64,000 bases of DNA from Verrucomicrobiota bacterium (GTDB lineage Bacteria > Verrucomicrobiota > Verrucomicrobiia > Opitutales > UBA953): NCBI GenBank assembly GCA_030830965.1, contig JAURLX010000018.1, forward strand, positions 1-64,000, written 5' to 3'. The notes under the pieces are model-generated. The model saw only the letters and a program-made list of their open reading frames with translations, ran no database searches and had not been told where the DNA came from. The translations under genes and the position numbers were made by a program. Shown here piece by piece: positions 1 through 10,300 of this stretch. Within the stretch, counting starts at the first letter, position 1, and the number at the start of each line of letters is the position of its first letter.

Positions 1-3000
1 ACGCGGGACGTCCCCCGTGCCGTTGTAGTCGGCGAAGTCGACGCCGCCGTAGAAGACCTTCCTCTGCACCTTGCCGCTGAGGAAGTGCAGCTCGGCGACC
101 ATGGCGACGGCGTCACCGTGGGCGCCCCAGCCGCCGACGGCACCGAGGAAGTGGATGCGGTTGGCGACCGAGCCGATGGGTATCTCCACTTTCGACGGGA
201 AGGACTTAGAGTAAGCCCCTTTGAAGGCACCGCCCTTGAGCACGATCACGTTCAGGCCGTCCTTGGAATCCTTGGGGTCCACCACCTTGTAAGGGACGCC
301 ATTGGACTGGACCTGTCCGAACTGCGCGAAAGGCAGCGTGTCCCGCTTGGCCTCCTTGCTGGCGTAGAGCCCGGTCGTGGTCGAGGCGGTGAAGACCGGC
401 CCGAGGTCGAGCAGGCGGAACCGCCCGACCGTCACGCCCTCGGCGCGCACGGCGACGCTGCGGAGGTAGGCGATGACGTTGCGCAGGCCTTCGGCCCCAA
501 GGGACTCGAAGCCCTCGGGCATGAGCGAGTTCGGGGACTTGGCGCGCTCGGCGATGTCGGCGACCCTGAGCTCGGCGGACTGACCGCCCGGAAGCTTGAG
601 CTTCACGAAGGTCGGATTTTCGCTGGCGATGAGCGCTGAATACTGCGAGCCGTCCTTCATGCGGATGTTCCAGGTGCGGTGCTCGTCATCGACCATGCGG
701 TTGGGGTCGACGATATGCACGAGCATCTCGGCCGGAGGATGCGAACCGATGCCCTGCAGGTTGGGTCCGAACTCGTTGCCTTGGTCGCCGATCTTGTGGC
801 AGACGGCGCAGGCGGCCAGGAAGACTTCCTTGCCCTTGGCCATGTCGCCCGGCTTTTCGACCTCGGGACGGAGGCGGGACACGAGGTCGTCCTTGGCGGG
901 GCTGCTGCCGGCGTTGAGCTTGGCTAGGACGGCCTCGGCGCGCCTGGAGACGGCGGAGTCAGGATGACGGATGAGCTGCGAGGTCTGGAGGGGACCCAGC
1001 TGCATCGGGGAGATCGACCTGGCCTCCAGGGCGTTGAGCAGCAACGTGGCCCATTCGGCACGGCTCACGAGCGCGTTGAAGATGGCCGTACGCAGGAGTC
1101 CGGCGGACTTCGGGAAGGCGGCCGCGAGGACGGAGCCGTAGGAGAGGTCGCCGCTGGCGGAAAGGGCCTCGACGATCGCGCCTCCGACGGCGTCGGAAGC
1201 CGACCCTGAGAGGGCCGCGGTGAGAGCGGGACGGACCGAGGCGTCGGTGTTGCGCAGCGCAACGAGCGTACGGGCTGCGGACACGCGTGAATCGGCGGGG
1301 ACCGATGGGTCCGTGAGCGCCGGGATGAGACGCTTCACCAGCGGGGTCAGTTCGGCGTTCAAAGAACCATCGGTGATCCAAGAGGCCGCCACGGATGCGG
1401 CGGAAGAGGCGACCGATGCGTCGGCGGAAAGGAGTCGACGGAAAGCATCGCGGACGGAACCGAGGTCGGACGGCGCCGCGATGCGACGCAGGGCGATCTC
1501 GCGCAGAAGCGCGGAGACCAGCGTCGCGTCCTTGGAGCCGGCGGCGGCACGGACGACCTTGGCGGCGGCGTCGGGAGAAAGCGTGGCGGCGAGGGAGACG
1601 GCGAATTCGACCTTGGCCGGCGCCTTGCCGGCGAGCATCACCTCCAGCGTCGAGGCGGGATTGGCCGAAGCGGCAGCCGTGGCGGCGGCGGCTTCATGGG
1701 CGTTGGCCCAGGTCGACAGCAGGAGCGATCCCGCTTCGGCGTCGAACTCGGCGGCGCCCATCGCCCGGAGCGCGGCAAGACGTACGCGGTCATCCGGGTC
1801 GGTCACGCCGGCGCGGAGGGCGGCGGCGGGCAGGCTGATGCGTCCGGCCTCGGCGACGAGGAAGGCGTTCTTGCGCACGGCGGCGGAAGCGTCCGTGGCC
1901 ATGGTGGCGAGCAGACCGGGCTCCAGTCGGTCGAGCCGTTGGAGCGCCCACAGGGCCAGCACACGGGCCTCAGGCAGGCCATTGGAACGGGCCAGGGCGT
2001 TGAGGGGGCCGGTGGCGGAGGCCTGCAGCCCGGCATCACGCTCCATGAGCGAGCGCATCGCGTTGAATCGGACGACCTTGTTGGGATGGCTGAAGGCGGC
2101 GACGAGAGCGCCGACGTCGGTCTTGGAGAGGTCGGGATGCGAGAGCGTCTTGGCCTCGTCATGCTGAATCCGCCAGATGCGTCCGAAATAGTGCTCACGG
2201 TCGGGGCGGACGGAGGCGCCCGACTTTGAATGTAGCGGACCGCGGGTGTCGTTGTGGGCGACGACGGGTGTGTAGAAGTCGAGGACGTAGAGCGCGCCAT
2301 CGGGGCCGAACTGCAACGCAATGGGACAGAACCAGTGGTCCATGGAACGCAGCCACTCCCGGTCCTTCAGCAGGAGCTCTCCGGTGAACGTGCCGCCGCC
2401 GGGGACGAGCCTCTCGTGGTGGATGATGTCGAGGATCGGTTCCGTGATGAAGATCGTGTCGCGGTAGGCGTCGGGCCAGGCTCCGTGCTCCTGCACCGTC
2501 ACCGCGCAGGCGGCGGTGTAGAATCCGACCTGGTCGATCTGCAGCAGCGGAGCGCGATCGGGCAGGTCGGCGCGGATGACGGGTCGGCGCGGGTTGACCG
2601 CGTTGAAGGCCTTGGCGGGCGTGCCCGGGGCCTTGGCGAGGATGGATTCCGGCAGCACGACGTGCTGGATCGGGTTACCGTTGGTGGCCTTGCCATGGTA
2701 GAGCTCCATGTCGGAGGTCACCTCATTGCCGAAACTGTTGCCGCCCTGGGAGGCGATCTGCTCGATGGCGGAGCCGTCGGGACGGAAGCGGAAGGTCCCG
2801 GGGGACAGACGGACCTTGCGCTCAGGAGCGGAAGCCGGGAAGACCTCGCCGCCGCCGCCGTTGCTGGCGTAGACCCAGCCGTCGGGGGCCAGGATAAAGT
2901 GATTGGCGACGAAGTGCGTGTCGCCGGGCGTGAAGCCGCCGTAGAGCACCTGCTCCTTGTCCGCCTTGCCGTCGCCGTCGGTGTCGCGGAGCCAGACGAT

Positions 3001-4146
3001 GTGCGGCTGGCAGACCACGATCACGCCGTCGCGGTAGTGGCAGAAACCCGTGATGAGCTCGAGCCCCTCGTGGAAGATCTGCTTCTTGTCGGCCACGCCG
3101 TCGCCGTCGGTGTCGACGAGCACGCTGATCTTGTCCTGAGCCGGACGGTCGTAGCTGCCGGGCATGAGCACCCCGCCCTCCTTCCAGGCCTCGGCGTTGA
3201 GAGGACGGCGGCCGTTGGGATACTCGGGCGTCTCGGCGACCCACAGGCGTCCGCGCTCGTCCCACTGCATCGCGATGGGCTTGTTGATGAGCGGTTCCGC
3301 GGCCACCAGCGTGGCCTTGAAGCCGGGCTGCATCTGGAAGGCGGCGGCCTCCTGAGCCGGACGTGCCGGACCGCCGGCGGGATAGCGTAGGTCGACGAGG
3401 TCGGCCGGCACGCAGAGCGCATCGACGTCGGAGAGCCGGGCCGTCCAGGCCACCGCGCGCTTGATGAACGTGCGGTAGCTGAGGTGGGAATAGGTGGCGG
3501 GATTGCCGCCCTGCAGGAAGACCGCGGCGCGATGCTTGCCGGAGTCATGCAGCCAGGCCTGAGGCTGGATGTCGTAGATCGAGGCGCGCGTCTCATCGGC
3601 GGTGATGTTCTTGCGGTTGGCGGAGACCTTGGAGGTGAACGAAGCGGCCAGGACATCGATCTTCTCGGTCAGAGCGAGGTCGAAGACCGTGTCGTCGAGC
3701 AGGTCGAACGTGGAGGCGTCCTTGAGCACCGGATGGGCGCCGGTGCGGATGTTCAGCATCATCAGATTGCGGAACTTGCGGCTCTCAGCCGTCCAGCCGC
3801 CGCCGAGGACATTGCGACCCCACTCCGCGTCGCCGCCGGCGATGCCGCCGTAGACCGACACCACGCCCTTGCCGGCGGCCGCATGGGCGGCGACGGCGTC
3901 CTGAGCGGACTTGGGCAGCGCCTTGAAAGCCGAGGCGTGCAGCACAATGACGTCGTGGCCGGATCTGCCGGGAAGTTCGGCCGGCGTCGCCGCGGAAGCC
4001 TTGGCCGCCGATGTCGCCTCCAGCGACTTGACCAGCGGCCCGGAGACGGCCGGGTCGTCGCTGACGACGAGCACCTGGATGGGAGCGGCGCTGAGGACGG
4101 CGGCCAGGAAGGCCGGCGCCAGAAGGCGGGCGAAGCGGGGAAGCAT
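1..4146 (-). CDS. ThuA-like / beta-propeller / HEAT / cytochrome c protein (3' end outside window)
   Basis: The minus-strand reading frame is open from the ATG at 4146 to the window edge (1382 codons, no stop); the ORF track shows only its shadows. A signal peptide (MLPRFARLLAPAFLAAVLSA) is followed by a ThuA-like domain (about 25-235), then the PVC-type 'membrane-bound dehydrogenase' beta-propeller (about 265-655) with many DxDGDG loops, HEAT-like helical repeats (about 660-1100), a cytochrome c module with ACAVCHK near residue 1112, and a C-terminal beta-rich region (about 1240 on) that could be carbohydrate-binding. It should be exported and bind one c-type heme. ThuA domains are linked to keto-sugar metabolism, but no substrate can be read from the sequence. 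It lies 88 bases downstream of the AraC-type regulator on the same strand. Family assignment is firm; function is inferred. Confidence 0.88.
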   Translation of the reverse strand, partial: MLPRFARLLAPAFLAAVLSAAPIQVLVVSDDPAVSGPLVKSLEATSAAKASAATPAELPGRSGHDVIVLHASAFKALPKSAQDAVAAHAAAGKGVVSVYGGIAGGDAEWGRNVLGGGWTAESRKFRNLMMLNIRTGAHPVLKDASTFDLLDDTVFDLALTEKIDVLAASFTSKVSANRKNITADETRASIYDIQPQAWLHDSGKHRAAVFLQGGNPATYSHLSYRTFIKRAVAWTARLSDVDALCVPADLVDLRYPAGGPARPAQEAAAFQMQPGFKATLVAAEPLINKPIAMQWDERGRLWVAETPEYPNGRRPLNAEAWKEGGVLMPGSYDRPAQDKISVLVDTDGDGVADKKQIFHEGLELITGFCHYRDGVIVVCQPHIVWLRDTDGDGKADKEQVLYGGFTPGDTHFVANHFILAPDGWVYASNGGGGEVFPASAPERKVRLSPGTFRFRPDGSAIEQIASQGGNSFGNEVTSDMELYHGKATNGNPIQHVVLPESILAKAPGTPAKAFNAVNPRRPVIRADLPDRAPLLQIDQVGFYTAACAVTVQEHGAWPDAYRDTIFITEPILDIIHHERLVPGGGTFTGELLLKDREWLRSMDHWFCPIALQFGPDGALYVLDFYTPVVAHNDTRGPLHSKSGASVRPDREHYFGRIWRIQHDEAKTLSHPDLSKTDVGALVAAFSHPNKVVRFNAMRSLMERDAGLQASATGPLNALARSNGLPEARVLALWALQRLDRLEPGLLATMATDASAAVRKNAFLVAEAGRISLPAAALRAGVTDPDDRVRLAALRAMGAAEFDAEAGSLLLSTWANAHEAAAATAAASANPASTLEVMLAGKAPAKVEFAVSLAATLSPDAAAKVVRAAAGSKDATLVSALLREIALRRIAAPSDLGSVRDAFRRLLSADASVASSAASVAASWITDGSLNAELTPLVKRLIPALTDPSVPADSRVSAARTLVALRNTDASVRPALTAALSGSASDAVGGAIVEALSASGDLSYGSVLAAAFPKSAGLLRTAIFNALVSRAEWATLLLNALEARSISPMQLGPLQTSQLIRHPDSAVSRRAEAVLAKLNAGSSPAKDDLVSRLRPEVEKPGDMAKGKEVFLAACAVCHKIGDQGNEFGPNLQGIGSHPPAEMLVHIVDPNRMVDDEHRTWNIRMKDGSQYSALIASENPTFVKLKLPGGQSAELRVADIAERAKSPNSLMPEGFESLGAEGLRNVIAYLRSVAVRAEGVTVGRFRLLDLGPVFTASTTTGLYASKEAKRDTLPFAQFGQVQSNGVPYKVVDPKDSKDGLNVIVLKGGAFKGAYSKSFPSKVEIPIGSVANRIHFLGAVGGWGAHGDAVAMVAELHFLSGKVQRKVFYGGVDFADYNGTGDVPR

Positions 4147-4163
4147 GCCCTGAAGTTAGACGA

Positions 4164-4184
4164 CCCCACCCCGCCCTCAATCCC
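4164..4184 (-). other. G-quadruplex motif in the 5' leader of the ThuA/cytochrome gene
   Basis: Read on the minus strand the bases are GGGATTGAGGGCGGGGTGGGG: four G-runs of three or more with loops of 5, 1 and 1, which meets the canonical G4 pattern. It ends about 18 bases before the ATG at 4146. In a genome this GC-rich it could be chance. Confidence 0.35.
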
Positions 4185-4234
4185 TGACTTCACCCCTCAC
4201 CGCAACCCTCCCCCTCTCAGACGCACATCGGCGC

Positions 4235-5170
4235 TCAGGAAGCCCGTCCGGATGACCGCAGGACCCTGAATTGCGAGGGGGCGTGCCCGGTGCTCCGCTT
4301 GAAGGCGGCCGCGAAGCTGTTGCCGTTGGCGAAACCCACCTGCCGGGCTACCGCCTCAAGCTTGATGTCCGACTCTCCGACCAGCCGGATGGCCTGCTGG
4401 ATGCGCAGGTGCGTAAGATGGTTCATGGGCGTGCGGCCGATCTCCTTCAGACAGAGACGTCGCAGGTGCTCGAAGCTCAGGCCGGAGGCGCGGGCCAGCG
4501 TCCGCATGTCCCAGGGGTCGGCCAGCCGCGACTGGACCAGGTCCCAGAGCCGCATCAGACGTTCATCGCCACGGAAGCTGCCCGCGAACCCGCGTACGTA
4601 ATCGTAGACGAGCTCCAGCCACTGGTGGACACGGCGCGAGGATCCCGCTCCCGCGGCCTCGGCCATGAGACCTTCGACCGCCGCGCGGAAGGGACCCGGA
4701 TCGAACTCCGCGAGCACCGGCGAGCCCGCGCGGAAGATCGTGCTGGAGCGGACTCCGCCGGAGAAACGCACCCAGGCGAACTCCCAGCGCTTGCCGCGCC
4801 CCATGCGGAAACGGTTGCGCAATCCTGCGGGCAGCAGGCAAGCCTGCCCGGGAGGCAAAGCGCGCCAACGACCGTCCACCTGCACCTGTCCCTGCCCGCC
4901 CAGCCCCACCATGAAGAAGGCCCCGCTCTGCCGATCACGGACGACCTCATAGGGAGGCAGCATCTCGGCCACGCCCAGATGGGCGATCTCGAAGAGCGCC
5001 AGCTCACGGCATGGCACCCCGCCTCGCACCCAGGGCCGGGCGTCGGCCGACACGTCGGCCACGACCGCACGACGTCGCGAACGCGGATTCTCGATGTCCG
5101 TTTCAAGGGGGCGGACTTGCGTCTCGCTGTGGGGTTTTGGTTCGCTCTTCGCGGCCACGGGACTTTGCAT
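4235..5170 (-). CDS. AraC/XylS-family transcriptional regulator
   Basis: A 311-aa protein with an N-terminal cupin-like sensor (about 50-165; GGQGQVQVDGRW, LPPGQACLLPAGLRNRFRMG) and a C-terminal double helix-turn-helix AraC domain (about 205-305; RLADPWDMRTLARASGLSFEHLRRLC, then VARQVGFANGNSFAAAFKRSTGHAPSQFR, here named only as landmarks). AraC proteins of this build usually sense a small molecule, often a sugar, and activate nearby operons. It is divergent from the Tm-1-like pair (59-base gap) and immediately upstream of the ThuA/propeller gene, so either or both are candidate targets. The start is the ATG at 5170; the first 30 residues are low complexity and the true start could be slightly downstream. 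The 648-aa minus-strand ORF covering this area is a shadow. Confidence 0.9.
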   Translation of the reverse strand: MQSPVAAKSEPKPHSETQVRPLETDIENPRSRRRAVVADVSADARPWVRGGVPCRELALFEIAHLGVAEMLPPYEVVRDRQSGAFFMVGLGGQGQVQVDGRWRALPPGQACLLPAGLRNRFRMGRGKRWEFAWVRFSGGVRSSTIFRAGSPVLAEFDPGPFRAAVEGLMAEAAGAGSSRRVHQWLELVYDYVRGFAGSFRGDERLMRLWDLVQSRLADPWDMRTLARASGLSFEHLRRLCLKEIGRTPMNHLTHLRIQQAIRLVGESDIKLEAVARQVGFANGNSFAAAFKRSTGHAPSQFRVLRSSGRAS

Positions 5171-5229
5171 AGCCGGCAGTCCGACGCTGGCAACCCCCGG
5201 CTCGGCGCACCTTCCAACCCACCCTCACG

Positions 5230-6102
5230 ATGCCCAACCCCTGGACCGGAAAAGGAAACCCCTACACGCGCGAGGAGGTGCTCGAGCGCCTGCGCGCGAC
5301 CAAGTCGGCCGGCCGGCCGATCATCGCCGCCGGGGCCGGCACCGGCATCTCGGCCAAGTTCATCGAGAAGGGCGGCGCCGACCTCGTCATCGTCTACAAC
5401 TCCGGCCGCTTCCGCATGGCCGGGCACGGCTCCACCGCGGGCATGATGGCCTACGGCGATGCCAACGCCGTGGCCATGGAGATCGGCGAATACGAGGTGC
5501 TCCCCGTCGTCGAGGAGATCCCCGTGATCTGCGGCGTGCACTGCACCGACCCCCGGCGCCGCATGTGGCACTGGCTCGGCAAGGTGAAGGACATGGGCTT
5601 CTCCGGCATCAACAACTTCCCCACACACACCATCGTCGACGGCAAGTTCCGCCAGGTGCTCGAGGAGACCGGGATGAGCGTGAAGAAGGAGTTCGAGACC
5701 GTGGCCCTCGCCCGCAAGATGGGTCTCTTCACCATCGTCTACGTCGGCTCTCCCGCCGAATCGAAGGCCATGGCCGAGGCCGGCGCCGACGTCATCATCG
5801 CCCACGTGGGCACCACGGTCGGCGGCTCGATCGGCGTGACCAACGCCACCATGACCCTGCCGGACGCCGCCAAGGCGACCCAGGAGATCATCGACGCCGC
5901 CAAGGGCGTGCGCGACGACCTCATCTTCCTCAGCCACGGTGGTCCGATCAACACGCCCGATGACGCCGCCTACATCAACGAGCACACGGACTGCGACGGC
6001 TTCGTGGGCGCCTCGAGCCTCGAGCGCATGGCGGTGGAGCAGTCCCTCACCGACCTCACGAAGCGCTTCAAGCAGATCCCGGTGAAGCGTAAGTTCTTCT
6101 GA
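5230..6102 (+). CDS. PEP-hydrolase-family TIM-barrel protein (Tm-1 C-terminal-half homologue)
   Basis: A 290-aa cytosolic protein without signal peptide. It matches the family annotated 'phosphoenolpyruvate hydrolase-like / TIM-barrel signal transduction': GRPIIAAGAGTGISAKFIE near the N-terminus, ADLVIVYNSGRFRMAGHGS (about 50-70), GINNFPTH (about 130), AEAGADVIIAHVGTTVGGS (about 180-198) and a C-terminal SLERMAVEQ segment. In plants this domain is the C-terminal half of the tomato Tm-1 resistance protein; here it is a separate gene followed 4 bases later by the N-terminal-half homologue. The biochemical substrate is not established. Start ATG at 5230 follows the family N-terminus MPNPWTGKGNPYTREEV-like region. 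Confidence 0.88.
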   Translation: MPNPWTGKGNPYTREEVLERLRATKSAGRPIIAAGAGTGISAKFIEKGGADLVIVYNSGRFRMAGHGSTAGMMAYGDANAVAMEIGEYEVLPVVEEIPVICGVHCTDPRRRMWHWLGKVKDMGFSGINNFPTHTIVDGKFRQVLEETGMSVKKEFETVALARKMGLFTIVYVGSPAESKAMAEAGADVIIAHVGTTVGGSIGVTNATMTLPDAAKATQEIIDAAKGVRDDLIFLSHGGPINTPDDAAYINEHTDCDGFVGASSLERMAVEQSLTDLTKRFKQIPVKRKFF

Positions 6103-6106
6103 ACCC

Positions 6107-7312
6107 ATGGCTACGATTGCGGTTCTCGGCACGCTTGATTCCAAGGGCGAGGAGCACGCGTTCATCGCCGCGCTGATCAACAGGCTTGGCCACCGGCCGC
6201 TCCTGATCGACGTCGGCACCGGAGCGCCGCCATCGATGAAGCCCGACGTCACCCGCGAGGAGGTCGCGGCCGCGGCCGGCATCGACCTGGCCGCGCTCAT
6301 CGCCCGCCAAGACCGCGGCGAATGCGTCGTCGCCATGACCAAGGCCGCGCCGGTCATGCTCGCCAAGCTGGCCGCCGAAGGGCGCATCCAAGGCGTCATC
6401 TCGCTCGGCGGAGGCGGAGGCACGGCCATCGCCACCGCCGCCATGCGCGCCCTGCCCCTCGGCTTCCCCAAGTTGATGGTCTCCACCTTGGCCGCCGGCA
6501 ACGTGGCGCCCTACCTCGGCACCAAGGACATCACGATGATGCCGAGCATCGCCGACGTCGCCGGGCTGAACCGCCTTTCCAAGGTCATCTTCACCCGCGC
6601 CGCCGGCGCCATCTGCGGCATGGTGGGCCTGGAGCCCGAAACTGGGTCGACACGCCCCCTGGTGGTCGCAAGCCAGTTCGGCAACACGACCGCCTGCGTC
6701 ACCGAGGCCAAGAAGGTCCTCGAGGCCGCGGGCTACGAGGTGCTCGTCTTCGCGGCCACCGGCACCGGCGGCCGCATCATGGAGTCCGTCATCGAGAGCG
6801 GTATGGCCGCCGGCGTGCTTGACGTAACCACCACCGAGTGGGCCGACGAGCTCGTCGGCGGCGTGCTCAACGCCGGACCCGAGCGCATGGACGCCGCGGC
6901 CAAGGCCAAGGTGCCGGCCGTCATCGCTCCCGGATGCCTGGACATGGTGAACTTCGGCGAGATGGCCTCCGTGCCGGCGAAGTTCAAGGGCCGTAATTTC
7001 TACGTGCACAATCCTCAGGTGACCCTGATGCGCACGACCAAGGAAGAGTGCGCCGAGCTCGGTCGCATCATCGCGGAGAAGGCCGAAGCCTGCACGGCGG
7101 GCGCCACCGTGCTCATCCCGCGCAAGGCCATCAGCGTGATTTCCGCGCCCGGAAAGCCCTTCCATGACGCGGACGCGGACGCGGCCCTGTTCGGCGCCCT
7201 TCAGGACGGCTGCAAGCGGACCCCCGTCAAGGAATTCGACCTGGAGATCAATGACCCGTCCTTCGCCCGCGCCTGCGCCGAGGAACTGATCCGGCTGCTC
7301 GGCAGGTCCTGA
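6107..7312 (+). CDS. UPF0261 family protein (Tm-1-like ATP-binding domain)
   Basis: A 401-aa cytosolic protein. It opens with MATIAVLGTLDSKGEEHAF, the signature of UPF0261/Tm-1-like ATP-binding proteins (DTKG-type loop, here DSKG), and carries the glycine-rich stretch VISLGGGGGTAIATAAMRAL (about 100-120) and GLPKLMVST-like LGFPKLMVSTLAAGNVAPYLG region (about 122-142). It starts 4 bases after the stop of the TIM-barrel gene, so the two are surely co-transcribed. In plants the two domains are one polypeptide in the opposite order. The crystal structure of the Tm-1 domain is known to bind ATP; a bacterial catalytic role remains unknown. The AraC-type gene upstream suggests the pair is inducible. 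Confidence 0.9.
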   Translation: MATIAVLGTLDSKGEEHAFIAALINRLGHRPLLIDVGTGAPPSMKPDVTREEVAAAAGIDLAALIARQDRGECVVAMTKAAPVMLAKLAAEGRIQGVISLGGGGGTAIATAAMRALPLGFPKLMVSTLAAGNVAPYLGTKDITMMPSIADVAGLNRLSKVIFTRAAGAICGMVGLEPETGSTRPLVVASQFGNTTACVTEAKKVLEAAGYEVLVFAATGTGGRIMESVIESGMAAGVLDVTTTEWADELVGGVLNAGPERMDAAAKAKVPAVIAPGCLDMVNFGEMASVPAKFKGRNFYVHNPQVTLMRTTKEECAELGRIIAEKAEACTAGATVLIPRKAISVISAPGKPFHDADADAALFGALQDGCKRTPVKEFDLEINDPSFARACAEELIRLLGRS

Positions 7313-7336
7313 ACGAGACAGTCCCTGCCGCCGGAC

Positions 7337-10300
7337 TCATCTGCCCAGTTCCGCGGCCGTCCAAGGCGCGCTTCGTCCGCCGGACGACTCGCGCACGGCC
7401 TTCACTTGCGAGGCCGTCACCGGCGGAGCCGCATTGCCGAATGCGGTGCGAACGTAGGTCAGGACATCAGCCAGTTGCTGGTCGTCGAGGCCCATGGGGG
7501 GCATGGGCACCACGCCGTAGACCTTGCCCTGGACAGTGACGGGGCCCGAAAGTCCGTGGATGGTCAGCCTGATGAGGGCGAGCGGATCCCCGGCGACCCA
7601 CTCGCTCCTCGCGAGCGGGGGGTAGACGCCGGTCAGACCCTGGCCCGCGGCCTGATGGCAATTGAGACAGAGAGCCTCGTAGATGGCCTGACCGGGCGGG
7701 ACGACGGCGGGAGCGCTGCCGGCGATTTTTCCAAGATAGGCGGCCTGGGCCGCTGGCAGATCCTTGGCCAGCCCATCCGAGGCAGGAAGCAGGTGACGCA
7801 CGGTCTGCCGGAGCGCATAATCCAGGAACTTGTCGGCGGGCTTCTCCGATGCGGCGAGCGCAGAGCGCAAGGAGGCCCGTCCGCCCACATGACTGAGCGC
7901 CACCACGGACTCGAGGCGCACGCGCGGGTGCTCGTCGGCGGCCGCCCTCACCAGGCGGGATTGGGCATCAGGGAGCCGATCAGCCCACTCCCCGACGGCT
8001 CGGGCCGCGTAGGCGCGGACACGGAAGTCGACGGAGGACTGCAGACGGTCGAGCAGCGCCGGCCGGACGAGGCCGTGGGACTGGAGGACGCCGAGAGCCT
8101 CGAGGCACTGGACCTCGGACCGGTCGGGCGTGATGAAGTCGTCGACGGCCGAGGCGACGGCGGCCGAGGACCGGTAGAAGAGCAGCCGTCGGGCCTGGTA
8201 GCGCGTCCAACGCTCCGCGGAGCCTAGCTGCGCGAAAAGTCCGGCCTCGGACATCGACACGAGGTCGGGCTGCTTGACCGAGGAAAGCCCCTTGGCAGTG
8301 ATGCGCCAGATCCGTCCATGGGAACGGTCACGGCGGGGGTCGGCGTAGCTGGCTTGGTAATGGCCGATGACGGCATTGAACCAGTCGCAGGCGTAGAGCG
8401 CGCCGTCGGGACCGACGGAGACGTCCACCGGACGGAAGGCCTTGCTGCTGGAGACGACGGGACTGACGATCCGCTCGGTCTTGAAGCCCGCCCCGTCGTC
8501 GACGAAACGGTGCAGGTCGACCGTGTTGCCGAAGTAGCCTCCGATCAGGGCCGCGCCTTGAAGCTCCGGTGGCATGGCCCGCGTACCAAGGATGTCGATC
8601 GAGCTGGACTTCAACGGGGAGTCGAAGAGCGAATGCGTGCCGGCGTACTCGTCCGGGGTCTCGATGGCGCCCAGCCCGGGCAGGCTGTAGTAGCCCGCGA
8701 CACGGTCTCCGCTCTTATGGAAAGGCTGGAAGAAGTCGTCGAACGCCACGCCCCAGCAGTTGTGCCCCGCCTTGCCATACTGGAAGAACGGCTGGAGCCG
8801 CTGCCGTTTGTAGTCGTAGCGCATCAGGCCAGACTTCGGCAGGTTGACGACGCCACGGGGGGTCTCCACGCGGGTGATCGCGTGCAGCCCCTGGCTCATC
8901 CAGAGCGAACCGTCAGGACCGTGGCTGACGGAGTTCACCAGTTGATGCGTGTCGCCCACGCCGAAACCCGACATGAGTACGGTGGTCTCGTCGGCCCGGC
9001 CATCGCCGTCCTTGTCCGTGAGCAACAGCAACCGGTCGAAGTCGCAGACAAGGAGCGAGAGGTAGCCGTCCCGTTCGACCAGGGGCTCGACGCCTTGAAC
9101 CATCGTAAGGCCTTCGGCGAAACGCACCGATTTGTCGGCCCGGCCGTCGCCGTCGGTGTCCTCGAGACGCAAGATGTAATCCCGCGGCTTCACGCCCGGG
9201 ACGGCCTGAGGGTAGGTGGGCGAGCAGCAGACGTAGAGACGGCCCCTGGCGTCCCAGGCGAACTGGGTGGGCTTGGCGACCCCGAGCGATTCGTCGGCGA
9301 AGAGATTGACCTCGAACCCCTCGGCGACCTTGAACGTCGCCTGCTCTTCGGCGGCGGTCATGACCGCCTCCGTGCTCACGACCGGCCCGGCCTGCGGGGC
9401 GGGCTCCATCGAACTCTCTCCGCGGGCCAAGGCCTGGATGTGCCGGTCCCACGAGGACACGAGGGGTTTGTAGGCCTCGAAATTCTGCTTCAACGAGGGG
9501 GCCGGCCCGAAGCCCTTGCCGTAGTTCTGCGAAATCCGATCCCCGTAGACGAACGACCAGTTGGCCGGACGCCAGCAGTCAGCCCAGAGACGGTTCTTCT
9601 CGACGATGGCGGGGCGGAGCCGAGCGCCCAGCTCCTGTCCGTCGGGCAGGCCCAGCGCCCGGGCGACCTGTCGACCGACCGCCTGCAGCCCCTCGGCTGA
9701 AAGATGGAGCCCGTCCACGGACGGCAGGTCCATGGCCACTTTCGTCAGATCCACGAAGGGCAGCCCTCTCCGCCCGGCTATCTCGGCCACCGCGGCGGCG
9801 TACGCCTCGAGATCCTCGCGTCTGGCGTCGGTACGCAGGTCGGGCGGACGGGCGGAGCGCATGAAGCCCGATGGCGAAAGCAGGACGATGCGCGGGGTGT
9901 GGCGGCTCAGATCATCGAGCAGCTTATGGTAGTCGGCCTTGAACCTCGCGAGCCCTGCGACCCCCTGCAGCGCCTCGGCCTGCCCGAACTGGACCAGCAG
10001 GGTCGTCGCCCCGACGGCCTCCAGCTGCCCCTTCCACGGCCCGAAGTTGAGGTCGCGCCACTGCTCATGCACGGTGTCGGCCTCCCAGGCCATGGAGCGG
10101 AAGACGGGGTTGTCCGCCGCGAAGAAAGCGGCGAGTCGGGACTCGATCTCGCCGGAACGGGCTTCGCGTACGAGGTTCTCCTGGCCGATGAAGACCACGA
10201 CCTCGTCGCGGCCGAGGGTGAATCTGCCGTCCTTGAACGGCGGCGGCGGAACCCATCCCGTCCGCGGCTGGCCGAACCGGGAGACGACATCCTCGCGCGT

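Noticed and set aside
4555-6501. 648-aa minus-strand ORF across the AraC and TIM-barrel genes
   Set aside because: It runs antisense to a well-matched TIM-barrel gene and out of frame with the AraC gene, with a compositionally biased sequence. It is a GC-rich shadow.
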